DNA from: Zonotrichia leucophrys gambelii
Lineage: Eukaryota; Chordata; Aves; Passeriformes; Passerellidae
DNA length: 64,000 bases
Assembly: GCF_028769735.1 (NCBI RefSeq)
Contig: NC_088172.1
Coordinates: 90,990,951-91,054,950, forward strand
Direction: 5' to 3'
Part shown: positions 47,758-59,900 of the stretch, piece by piece
Layout: each line of letters starts with the position of its first letter
How positions within the stretch are numbered: position 1 is the first letter of the stretch
Translations under genes and position numbers: made by a program
The notes under the pieces: generated by a model
What the model was told of the DNA's origin: nothing
What the model saw: the letters and a program-made list of their open reading frames with translations, nothing else
Database searches by the model: none

Positions 47758-50700
47758 GCTCATCGAAATGAAGACACAGGAAATTCACTTGAACCTGCGG
47801 ATGGTGCTTAACATTTGGCCACAGAACCAAAAGCATTCTTGACAAAAATTACTTTTTCTTGACAAGCTTGTCCCTTTGTAACTTTCTGATCCCATTTCTA
47901 AACCCTGATGTGAACGAGACTCTTGCTATAGGTGTCTTACAGCTGTGTCTTACTCATGAGCAGGTCATCTGGGATGTGTGGGACTGAAAACTGAGTAAGA
48001 GAAAGGAAATTCTTATTCCTTCTATGCTGTTTCTTTAGAAGCTTCACAGAACTGTGTTTGCTGTGTCTGCCAAGGTGAGCAGGCTGCCAGTGATCAAAAA
48101 CAAGGGGGTGGAACGGGATGGGAAGTGTCCTGGCAAAGGGAAAGTGCCCCTTCTTACCTGACCATGCTGGAAGGTGCATGGTGTGGTACTGAAGAGCCAT
48201 GTACCCCGCTGACCCCTCTCCTCACACTACTTCTCTGCAGAGCTGAAAGCCTACAGAACCTTTTCAGAGGCAAATCAGTACACATGGATTCCCCTTGCCA
48301 CAAACGACAGCTGGGACACTTCACTGTTGCATCCTTCCCAACTTGGAGGTGCTCTAGCTCTGAGAACTGCATGCTCACCCTGGAAATGTGGGACAAGCCA
48401 GTAAAATTTCAGGATGCCTCTGGAAGGCTGTTTTAAAAGCAGATCAGAAGCAACAGGCTGCACAGGAAAATTTTGATTTATTCCTTAGTTCCTACTTCTT
48501 CAGTTTTGGAGAGGCACATTCATAAACCATAAAAGCAAATTATCCCTCCGCTGACAAAGATCCAACCTTGACCTTTCTGCAGCACAATTAAAATGTAAAA
48601 GCATTTTTGCCATATGACTAGAATTGTTCCTTTCATTTACACCTCATTTTCTGCTAACACCAATGTGTAAGGTGGACATGACTCACAATAAATGTCTGGT
48701 AGTTCTCCTACAATAAAATCCTGATTTTGAGGAACTTCCAACTTAAGCTGGACAAAAACCTCATAAGATGCAACTTACTCTTGAATTCAGCATCCTGGTC
48801 CACATACAGCTTTGTTTCCTCTGCTTTTTGTGTGTGAAATTTTCTCACCAGGGGTTTCTTAGAAGTAAATCTTGTTCTCATGGATCACACAAAAGCAATC
48901 CTGCTACAAGTACCTGACCCTTGGCATTCCACAGAGGAATGTGTTTGATTCACTGCTATCATTTATGGCATTTTTGCCAGTGCTGCAGTTGTGCCACTCC
49001 ACTCCTAAGCAGGAAAAACCACACAGGCTCTGCCTTGGATGGGCTGCAGTCAGATGACAACTGGTAATGCTGAGGTGCTGCAGGTGGCACCCATGGCTGG
49101 GCAAGTTTACACAAGCATCCATTAGGCATTTCAGAGCTCTACATAAAAGTTCTGCTAATTTCTACAATAAACGTGTGGGGGACAAACTCCATATTTAAAT
49201 TGCAGTTCCAACCTTGGACTCAACACTATTGTACTTTAATATACTAAATGTAATGTGGCTTCTGGTAGTGGAATAATACAAGCAACACAATGTGTTATGC
49301 ATTCGTGGATTAGGTTGTAAATGTTTGTAAACCAGGCAATAAAGCTGCATGAGCAGAAGCATTTAAAAGATAACAGTAAAGTAATTTGAGTTTTAAAATT
49401 ATGGGAGAAGTTGGTGTTTGGCAGTGCTGTGTGGGGAGACAGACATTGGACAGCTGAAAACATTATAACCAATAGAACACAGTCCAAGGTGAAGAGCAGC
49501 TTACAATTGTGTGTAAGTGGCATGATTTGGGGATAAAACATTACAGATTTTTTTTCCTTTACATAAAGGAGGGTCTGTTTTATTGCAACAAGAGCTCTGG
49601 ATCTTCTCTCCTGGTCATTTGCAAAGCAAAGGGATTGGGAATGTGATGCTAAACTTCTGGAGAATGCACATGAGCATGACTATGTGATGGCACTAATGAC
49701 ATTAAACTTAAATCTCAATCTGTCAAACAAGACAAATTGTTTGTCCTATAATAAACCAATTACTTTTCACATAACTACTTAGAAAGACAAATGTCATTTA
49801 AAAAAAGCAGGCATATTACACTGGCATACCTTTGTTCCCAGTTCTACTTCACAGAGTAGTAGATCAGAAGCACCCAACATCTAAATGAAATTTATAAAAT
49901 GGCAATTATCTCTGTTTCAGCACACAGAATTGTTATTTCTTTGCTAAATACAGCTGGTTTCCAAGAATCGATACACTCATTGCAGCTGGACAATGTTTAT
50001 AGGCCTGTGGCAGAGGATGGTTTCCAAAGGAATTTAAATATTGCAGGGAGTGGTTTTATATTCCAGGGCCCCAAGTTTGCTTTGTGATAGCGGTTTAGTT
50101 TCACTGTTGCTCAAGAAAGAAGCCCTCTGTTCAAGAGGGAAATGCAGAAGGTGTGAAGTGAACAAATAAAATGTTCAGTTCTCCATGCCTGGCACAGAGG
50201 GCTAGGAATCGGGATGGCAGAAAAGGAGACAAGACTGGATAAACAGCAAAGCTACAAATCCTGAACAAATCAGACACGTACTACTGGTTTGCATTCCCAG
50301 AATATAAATTAACACCTGGTAAGATGACTGTGTTTTTGAGATAAAATTTTGCTTTCCATGAATACCCACTAAAATGGGCTAAAAAATCTTTCCATAAACA
50401 TTTCTATCCACTAATCTAATTGATGGGAATGTGTTCAAAAAGTAAACATAGATGAAGGAAATTCACTGCTTTTATTCACTTAAAAGTGAGTATTTGCAGG
50501 TGTTTAAAGGTATTCCCTAAGGTCAATAACTAACTAAACAATCTTATTTTGTAAACAGCTGTGGTGCAGTAAAAAACGTCAGGCTCCAAAGGTCTTTGTG
50601 TGAAACTATCAACAAAATAATCTCAATTATGCTCAGAAGAACAAATATTTTTAGCAATTGTTCCCCTCAACATGATAGATGCTTTCTGATACTCCCTAGA

Positions 50701-52780
50701 AGGCGTAGTTGAAAGTGACGTTTATGTCAGCAGGGCACCTGCATGGGATCAAAGATTTCTGACTGCTTGGGATGTGCATGGATGTGAGCAAGGAGCGGTC
50801 AGGCCATCTTGCCAGACCCTGAACTGATTCAGGCTTTGAAGCTTCAAACCCGGGAGCTTCAGGGGAATTACTGCCTGCTCACAAGGGTGGAAGAGCTGTA
50901 TGAAGCTTCTGTATCAAGGCCAGCTCCAGGCATACTGCACACCTCAAGCAGACCTGCTTGCCCGAGCTCCCTCTGCTCTGTGTTTTGTGGTTTGGTTCCC
51001 TCAGGAGAAGCCAGAGCCAAACCCATGACACACTTCCTGCAGTTTTGCCCCACACCCAAATTACAGGGGGAGAGCTGCTGGATCTCTGAGCCAGGACACC
51101 AACTATCCCTGCAGAGCTGATCCTTGACTATGAGGCCCCAGTTCACCTGTGAGCACTCCTGGAGCAGCTTGGCAGAAATGCTGTAACTGCTAAGCCCAGT
51201 CTCACTGAGGAGCAGCTTAGCTCTGTTCAGCTGAAGCAAGAGCAATCCTGAACAACCAAACGTGCAAAACCCAACCCAAACCACCTCAGCCAGAAATCAC
51301 CTTTGGCAGGCAGGCAGACTGCATTTCCAAACTTTTCTCTGTAGCTGTGAAATTGAGACTTTAAAATAAAAGCCTTCATACAACTGCTGCTTCCCTGCCA
51401 GCGCTGCAAAAACCCTGCTGCATATTGGGAAAGCTGCAGTGCCGTGCTGATGTGAAACATTCCCTCGGCTGCTGCCTCTGAAGGGTGTGCAGAGCCCCTG
51501 TGCCAGGCTGTACACAGGATGAGTGCTTCTAGACTTTCACCAGCCACAAGCAATCGTACCCAAACTCACCAGCCCAATTTCTGTGTCAATTCTGTCAGAT
51601 TATTGCTGCTAAAGAAGGTACAAAAACACAACTGTCTGCCCTGAGACTCCCACCCTTTTCAGTTCTTTGAAGAAAGGTATATGTATATATATGGGGTTTT
51701 ATCATTGAATGGTGAAGGCTCTGTTCATTCTGTTTGCCAAATCGCACAGCACCTGATGCAAAGCCCTCCTCAGTGCAGCGTTCAGAAGTCTCCAAGCATG
51801 AGTCAGTGTGAGCACTGCTGAAGGATGCAGAACCCTGCAAGTATTTTAACCTCTTGGTAATGGCAAGGGGGGGAAAAGATGACAGATCCCAAATTCTCTG
51901 CTTTTGTTATCAATTCAAAGATGGGAGTCACTTATAAACATGCATCATTATTCCCAAAGATTAGTCAAAAAGAAAAACTTACTCCCACCATCTTTTTTTT
52001 TCTTCCCTTTTTTATTCTGACAGGATGGCTTTAATGGTCTTATTTTCTTCCCCTTTTATATTAGAGCAATTTGTGTACTGTCCATCCTGGATTTCTTGCA
52101 AGACACTATGGCAAGGATGGCAGAATGGGGCCTTAGATGCTAAGGCACAAATCTGAGAGCTTTTTTTAACGTATGGTTTAACAATTCCTGCTTCAAATGA
52201 GGAACTGTGAATTCTCCCTTCCAACTCCCTTGGATTTCCATAAAAGCAAGCAGGAAAATACTGTAATTAGTCCCACCATTTCAGAAGCAAAAAACATGAA
52301 CAAATTATTGCAGGTTACCATTTTTCAGCTTTTCAATTACTGTGGATGTCAAAATAAGGAAAAAATCCGTATTTATAGCAGTCTGTTGATGGAACAAGTT
52401 CTTAAAGCAAACAAAATTGTATTTTTTCAGCCTGTGAAAACATCAATGTAGTCCCTTATTCTGTTATCTCACTACCTTATAGAAATGTATCAGCTGTTTT
52501 GCGCTTTTACTGCAAAAAGCAGGTCTTAGTACAAGAGTTAGTACGTAGAGCTGAAGAGGTGGAACACAATTTGAGTATCTCATTTCCTTCACGGGGATTA
52601 AAATGTTGGTAAGGTTCCAATATTTGTTGGAAACTCCTACTGGGCATTACTTCCTCCTCGTGCCCAAAATAAATTCCTCAAATATTAATAATTTGTGATA
52701 ACAGCGTTGCTTTTTTACACCACTGACGCTGCTCCTACCTGTCAATCCCCCCCCAGCAGCAGGAGAGAGGAATTGCTATT
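47758..52780. other. Intergenic DNA, possible conserved non-coding blocks
   Basis: No exon or RNA gene recognised. The AT-rich stretch 49180-50350 is free of recognisable repeats and reads like conserved non-coding DNA (e.g. 49890-50100 with TGGCAATTATC and ATTTAAATATTGCAGG), but conservation cannot be judged here. A T9/T6 tract occurs at 51992-52010. Confidence 0.4.
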
Positions 52781-53258
52781 GCTCCAATTTTTTTTCGTTC
52801 ACCTGGTTAAATTCTGACACCGTACGGGATCCCGGGATGTGCTTTGTTCTCTAAAACCCTGCCACAATCAGAAAACAGCCGAGACCTCGAGCCGTGACAC
52901 CTGTCAAACACAGGCAGCAACCGCAGCTCGCCACTTGCAGACGCGGTGTCCCGAGGGAAGCCCCCAGCCCCCTCCCCGGCTTTACCCCGCCGCCGGCGGG
53001 GCCTCCCCGGCTTCCCCCGGACCAGGCCCCGGCCCCGCTCTCCTTCCTCCCGCGGGAAACGACCTTGGCGGCGCCGGGGCCAGCCCCGATCCGCCCCGGC
53101 CGCCTCCCGCTCGGCAGGCGGCTCCGGGCCGAGCCCTTCCCCTCCCCGGGGTCTCGGAGGCGCCGGCCCCGCCTGGCCCCGCCGTGGTTCCGCCGCCCGC
53201 GGCCGCCGCCCCCGCTCCCTGCGTGACCATCTCCCCGCCGCGCCCCCGCGCGCTTCCC

Positions 53259-53490
53259 ATTGGCCACCCGCCCCGCCAATCAACCCGGCTCTCGCTTTCT
53301 ATTGGCCGCCGGCCGGGCCGGCGAGCGGGTCCCGCCCCGCGGGGCTCCCCCCGGCCCTCCCCGGCACTTGGCGGCGGAGTGTCCTCAGAAGACTCGCAGG
53401 GCCGGAGGGGCCGCTCCGCCGCCGGCGGCCGGCCCGCGCTCCCATTGGCCGCTCACCCTGCCAATCTACCTGATCGCGGCGCGCTGTTGG
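53259..53490. promoter_or_regulatory. Duplicated triple CCAAT-box module
   Basis: ATTGG 53259-53263, CCAAT 53276-53280 and ATTGG 53301-53305 are followed 185 bp later by ATTGG 53444-53448, CCAAT 53461-53465 and GTTGG 53486-53490. The internal spacings (17 and 25 bp) are identical in both modules and the bases round the boxes are similar (TCCCATTGGCC in both). This is consistent with NF-Y binding, which requires precise helical spacing. The sixth box carries one change from the consensus. Confidence 0.8.
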
Positions 53491-53839
53491 CTGCCGGGCG
53501 GGCGGGGGGCGGGGCGCTCCCCCCGCCCCCGCCCGCGCGGTGCCGCCCTGTGACCAACTCCCGTGTGTGAGTCACGGCAGCGCCGTCAATGCCGTGTGCG
53601 GGCGGGCGGCGCTGCCTGGGCTGCCCCGGCCCCCCTCCCCCGGCACAGGGCTGGCGGGCCGCACTTGTCACCGTGTCACATCCTCCCCGCCGCCTGCCGA
53701 CCCGGCTCACCCTCCCCAGCTCGGCCGCCGCCCGGGGCCGCCGCGGCGGCATGGGATAGAGCCGGGCACAGCCGCCCCCGCCGCTGGTTTCACGTTGACC
53801 TCCCCGCGGTTTAAATCCCTCCCCGCGTGTCCCCCCCGC

Positions 53840-53935
53840 CGCCTGCTCGCCTCCCCCGCGGCCCCTCTCTCCGCCGAGCCCCCGCTCCCCCGGGCGCCTC
53901 CCTCGCCGGTCCTCGCCGCGGAGCCCCCGGAGCGG
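53840..53935 (+). other. SERTAD2: Inferred non-coding first exon of SERTAD2
   Basis: The exon end is set by a strong donor, AGCGG then GTGAGTGCC, with GT at 53936-53937. The start is only estimated at 25-30 bases after the TTTAAA element (53810-53815); dispersed starts further upstream in the island are equally possible. The segment has no ATG, fitting a 5' UTR exon. The downstream partner exon is outside the window. Confidence 0.45.
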
Positions 53936-56900
53936 GTGAGTGCCGGGCTCGGCCCTCCCGGGCTCGCTGAGGGGCTGGGGGTGCGGGGGCGCGGGCCGGG
54001 GCGGCCCCCGACAACTGTTCCAAAGTTGGGGCATTCCCCTCCCGGCGCAGCCTGGCGCTGCCCGCTCGGACTGCTAAAGAAGGGGGAAAAAACCCATTGG
54101 TATAACCCCCCGGCATCATTGCCAACTTCTAGTGCGTGTCGTGCTGCCGGCGAGTGCAATTTTGAATTTATTTTGGTTATCTTCCCCGCCCTGGTTGAGG
54201 CTGTGGTGATGGTTGACGTGCGGGTATCCCGAAAGCCGCTCGGGTGGAACAGCCCCTCCATGCCGGGCTCTGGCCACTGTCCGTGCTGGAAAAGCGAGGA
54301 AAGGCACCTTTTGTATTTCCAGGTGCTCCATCCTCTCCCCAGCCTGTCAGTGCTGGGTGTTTCGCTATTACCTGGGCTTCGCTTGCCGTGGCAGGAACAT
54401 GCGTGTTTGGAAGGGGAAAGCCGTGCTCCGCAGCGGGGAGTTTTGGTGTTTTTGGCTTGGTGTTGGGAGCGCTTGATGTGAACTGGTTATGTCTCTGTTT
54501 CACTGCTATTGATTTTCCTTTTCTTTTTTTTTTTTTCCCCTCAATGTATTTTTAGAACATGAATGTGGTGTATGTTGTCGTGTGCTGTACGTACAGAGCA
54601 GCTAAAATAAAGCAGAGGCATGGAAAACCCCAGCAAATACAGCAGTGCTTCCATGCACAGGGCATCCAAAGCCTCAGTACTCTGCCAGGTTTATTTATTA
54701 ATATTAATTGCTCGATCTTTGTAATTTATATCATATGGAAACTAATTGCTGAATTGAAGGTTTACCAAACCTCACAGGGCTCCAAAATCATCTCTCTCAG
54801 GCATCTGAAAAATAAATCTACTGATTTTTTGTTAAGAGGAAAGGCCAGCATCATTCTGGAAATCCTCCACATGAAGTTTCTCTTTTAAAAGGCAAGCACT
54901 CCTGTAAATAAGTCCTAATAAAGAATGGCTTTATTCAGTGAGCACTCCAGTGTATGCAGAAGGTTAGTGAATTTCTAGAGAAAATTAAATCTTTACTAAA
55001 TCTTGTCTTGCTTTTATCTGTAAATAGAGGGAGGGAAACAAAAATGAATCAGCTGTGAGATTAAGATGAAATAGAACATCAGTCCTTTTCCCAAGGGGTA
55101 ACTTGCCCAACATAACCTGAAAATTTCCGAAATTTTGCCTTTATGGGGAGGAGTCCTTCAACTGCAGTCTGTTGAATCAGTATGAAGTGGGCTTGTTTCT
55201 CCTCTGGAGCTGGCTTGGCACCAGTGTAACTTCATTACCAGAGCAGATTTGCATTAATGTGAGGAGCAATCCAGAAACTCACGTTTTGAGGAAGGCCCCT
55301 GTAGTAATGACGTGCCAAGTCGTGATTCCTCCCCTCATCAGTCCCAATTACAGCGCCCTTACTCACTGTGAGTGGCACTTCACTGCGCAAGTGCTCCCTG
55401 CGATGCCTCTGTGACTCCTTGTGTACTACACTGCCAGTCTGGGTGAGCTGGAGTGGCGCTTGTTTTCCTCATCACTGTTTTATTCCCTTGCCTTGAAATG
55501 ACAACCTGCTGGATAACTATATTTTCCTTGGGCCGCGAAGAAAACTTCTGAGGATTAAATGTAAATCTGCTTTGTTAAGTGACCGTAGCAAAACACCCCT
55601 GTTTGAGACTTCTGTGCTGCCAAGTGAAACGGGCAGGTAAGTTTTCTGTGTGCTTGGCTTTCCCTTGTTTCTACAGCAAGTAGGAAAAAGATTGGTGAAA
55701 AATTAATTATCTTGTCCTGGCATTCCTCTGCGCCTGTGGGATTCCACACCTATATGCGGTGTTCAAGTTGGAGTTGTTTCCTAATTCCCCTCTGTCTCTA
55801 GAACCGCTCCCACCCCCCAAACATTCACATTGCATTGTTAAAGTGTTTGCTGTTGGAATCGCTGGCACAAGGATCAGGCCCTCGGCTGGTTTTCTTTAAA
55901 GCAGTTGATAATGACTTGGATGTGATGTTGTAGAAAGATAATATTATCTTTAGCTCAGATCCACTGTCTTACTACAGTCTCAGAAGAAAGCTCTGTGCTA
56001 AGCAGCGTGTAAAGAAAATGTCCAACAAAGTAGAATTGTCTTCTGCCTTTCTGTACTTATTTATAAATCTCTTGAAAGTTTGTTTGATACTCTTTCAGAA
56101 CAAGACAAGATCCCTGCGTGTTTGTTTCATGTTTCGACTTCCTCCTATGACTCTGTTCATTGCTAAGCCTTTGTGTCACTGATTGAGATGTTATTGTAAT
56201 TAACATTAATTATGCAAACTAGATTGTTTTTAGAGGCTCTCCAACTCTGTATTGATACTGTCAACTTGTTTGTTTGTTGAACAAAAATCCACGCATTTCA
56301 CCATTCTCGAAGGAAATTGATTAACCGACTCCAAGTTAATATATGCATGGGAAACCATAGCAAAATCAAGTTATATTAGCTCAAATGGCACACTGAATCT
56401 TGATGGATGTGGTGAACCGAGTATGGCTGGATCTGAGCTATCAAGGCAGGGCAAACAGGGGGAGCAGGAAAGGGGACTCCAGGTACAGTCATTCGGGGAG
56501 TGTGTTTACACTGCAGAGTTCCATTACATTTTTTCCAGATAGACAGTACTAAGATCAATTGGGCCATATTCTGCCGTCCCTAATTGAGTTAAACTCTCAC
56601 TAAAATATACTGAAGCTGCCTGCTTGAATTTTTTTGAGAAATGGAGAAAAATGGCAGAGTTTAATTCATTAATTATTTAGGACATTTTTGATTTTAGACT
56701 CAGAGAATTTGGTTTAGGAGGTGTTCCAGGGTTGTCTTTTTAAAATAAAAGCTTAATGAAGATATCTTTGAAATATACATCCCTGTAGCAACGGTAGCAT
56801 TTTATAATTTTTTTCACAATGTTAATTGTAGCGACATCCACAAAAGTCTCCATGTCTGATTCCGAATCACCCTCTTGAAACCCTTCTGAGCTGAGAATTA

Positions 56901-59900
56901 TTTTAGAATTTCTCCCTGGAAATCAAAATTGTTCCAATATTTGCATGTTGTATTCTTGTGTACTCTTAGGAAGAAAAATAATAGAGGCGGGGAGAGTTTA
57001 AATGGGAATTGGTTGTTGTGATATGACATCTGCAAATATATGCAGACTGGCAGATTATCCCCTGTCTTAAAAATCAAGTCTCTCTAACTTCTCATTTAAA
57101 TAAGGAAAATTTGGTTTGCAGTTTGCTTTGGGTAATAAAAGAGATTTTTTTTTGTTTCTACTTTTGGTGCAGTGGTCCTCTGGAAAGTTAGAAACAGCGC
57201 CCTGGGGCTCAGCGAAGTGGAGGGTGTATAATTATATGGGAAGGCACCATAGCATCAGTGAATTAGCATTAGCAGCTGAGTGAGTTTGTTAAGTTGTGGA
57301 GATGGCATTATGGAAATCAATAAAATGCTGATTTCTTTTCCTTATTGCAGATTCCATGTTAAAAGGAAGATATGCTATTTGTTTGTCTGCCTTTCATGTA
57401 GGCTTGCCAAAGCATTAGTTGATATGGAAAGGCAGGTTTTTCAGTTCTGGCAATCAGCAGTCAGGCTTGTTTTGTTTTGCTTTTTTAAAACTCTTTTAAA
57501 TCTTTATTTATTAGATTGTCTTCCAGAAATCACACTAACATCCTGGCCTGCAAGTGGCTTCAGGTGCGTCTGTTTGTCAGGAGAGGCAAAAGGGGAAGGT
57601 CACTTATTTTTCTTATGACATGCTCGTGTGGCATTGTCTGTTGTAGCCCAAATGCTCTATGTGCCTGATATTCCTGTTTCTGCTTTAAATTAAGTTCTCC
57701 CAAGGATTTGGAGGATACTGATGCTGAAATCCACATTCTAAATAAGAGAGAGAGTGACCTTAACTGTTTTCAGAGGTGTGTGTCAGGAGGAATGATATTA
57801 AGCACTGTAAGATGTATGATGTGCATTGGCCTTTATTTCTTTGTCTCAAAGCTTCTCCTGCTTTTATACCAGAGAGACAAGTACCCAGATCATTCATCAC
57901 ACTGAGCTCTTACAGAGACATGACAGACCAACAGCCTTATGTTGCACGCTGTGGAACATGTACAATGCATTAGTTCTGATGATCTATATAAAACATTTTA
58001 ATTGGGAGGAGCTGTAAATGGGAACGGCTGTCTTCTAATCCAAGGGCTTCGCTTTTTCTTCTCTTCTTCCTGATTGAAATGAAACTTAAGTTCACCATCA
58101 AGTTATTCTGTTTTAATGTAGCTGTATGCTGTGACTCCTGATGAAATGGTTTATTCATGCTGAGGTGCAGTTTGGGGGACCCCTCTGCCTTTGTGGTGGG
58201 TTTGCTGGACTTTCTGGAGCTAAGAAGGTCCAACCCTGCAGCTTCTTCAAGGATGCTGTGGTGAGCATCTGTTCTGTGACATGTGAGCAGCCTGTGTGAC
58301 AGAGTTCAGATATCACAAGCCTTGTGGAGCACATTCTTGTATGAAGAGAAGCAGTCCAAAATGCTGAGTGTACGATGCAGGCAACACTAAAGATCAGCAA
58401 CCTGCAAAATTAATACTGTGGTTCATGGTGACGTTTCAGAGGGAATTCTGGTGGAGGCGTGGTCCCAGCAAAGGTAAACTCAGGGGTCCAGCAGCACTGA
58501 TAAAATAGCAGCCTTACTCTTATCTCTTTGGTAACCTAAACCTGTTTGCTGATAAACTGGCAAAATTATGTTTATAGTCTCCCTATGCTTTGTTTCTGCT
58601 AATCACTAATTAAGTAGATCTAGGGAAGGCCAGCGTGGTGCTCTTAGTGCTCAACTACAGCTTAGAAATGACACTCTGCTTTCTAATGATTACAAGCAGG
58701 TGAAGTGACAGGAAGGGCAGAGATGTTGGAGTAACGTGATCTGCAATTAAATTCCTGATTCTCTAAAATATTTACCCATAGCTGTGGTGATCCACAGTAC
58801 TTCATATCTGGCACTGCCCATGTGTGTCCAGTTAAGGACAGTTAAAAAGCACAGAAATACGGGGGGGGGAGGAGATTGGAAAAAAATATAAAGAGATCTT
58901 AGCTGAACCACAACAAAACCTCTTTAGCTCCTACCATTTGAAATGGGGAGGAATCCCAAGAAATAACAAGGGTAAAGTTTCTCACAACTGCAAAATTACT
59001 GTAGTGATTGTGACTCTGAAAAAGCAGGTTCTAGGTAGAGAAGGAATTGTAGTTACTCTGTGGTCTTGTCATAGCCTTGCTAATATGGTTAAAGCATTAG
59101 TTCTGAAAACAACTGCATTGAGACCTTGGAGTACTTTTCTCAAAAATGTGCAAATCTATATTCATGTATTTTCTGTGGAGCAAAATAAAATACTGCATGT
59201 TGGATTACCTAATTTCAGTATTATTATTAGAAAAAAGAAATGCACCCTGATTTCCACCTGTCAAATGAAGTCAGATATTCCTGTGGATGCCTTTTTCTCT
59301 TTTATCTTTCTGGATATTTTTTTTTTCAATTTGTTATTGTTCCTGCTAGCCTTAATCAACTACCGGTGTTGCTGCTTGCCTATAGAATCACAAGGTCCAT
59401 GCTGAGGTGTGTCATGCCAATAGTATTTGGTGTGCTCTGTCCTCAGCAAGGCAAAGGTTCACCCCTGCTGCCCTGTGAAGGGAGAGCCTGCTGGAGGTGT
59501 GACTTGAGTCGGTGCAGTCATCTGGGAGGAGCCAGGGCCACAGCCAGAAATTATACCCAGGTGTCATCAGCTTCCAGGCACGTGCCCTGTGCTGTAGCAA
59601 AGCAGGTTTTTTCTTCTTCTATCCTTTGCAGAGCTCACTTTCTTTTTTATTAGTTTGTTTTTCTGCTTCTCTTTATTTGGCCGTCTTTTCTAGTTTTGTC
59701 TTTCCTCCTCTGTAATATGTAATAGCTACTAATGGCCTCTCAAACTGCATCACAGGAGTGTTAAGGTTAGTGTGTTTTCCCTCATCCTGTCTGGAATGTT
59801 TGGCTGTTGCCAAAGAAATTGAGATCAGAATCAGGGTCTGCACCAAAAGTGTATGTACATGTGTTGAAGACACCAAAATACTGTTTAAAAAAAAATCAAA

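Larger units (their letters stand above)
52790..54070 (+). promoter_or_regulatory. SERTAD2: Large CpG island, inferred SERTAD2 promoter
   Basis: About 1.3 kb of dense CpG and very high GC. Visible elements: an E2F-like GCGGGAAA at 53052-53059; CCAAT boxes (either strand) at 53259, 53276, 53301, 53444 and 53461, plus a near-match at 53486; the AP-1 consensus TGAGTCA at 53568-53574; and TTTAAA at 53810-53815 just before a donor-bearing short exon. The + orientation is chosen from the donor at 53936. The gene name is an inference: in mammals SERTAD2, a SERTA-domain transcriptional coregulator with non-coding first exons, lies upstream of and divergent from SLC1A4, as here. No SERTAD2 coding sequence is in the window. 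Confidence 0.6.

Noticed and set aside
52807..54481. Long Pro/Ala/Arg-rich frames on both strands
   Set aside because: Overlapping frames in a CpG island with few AT-rich stop codons; none resembles a known protein and the donor at 53936 cuts through the + frame.
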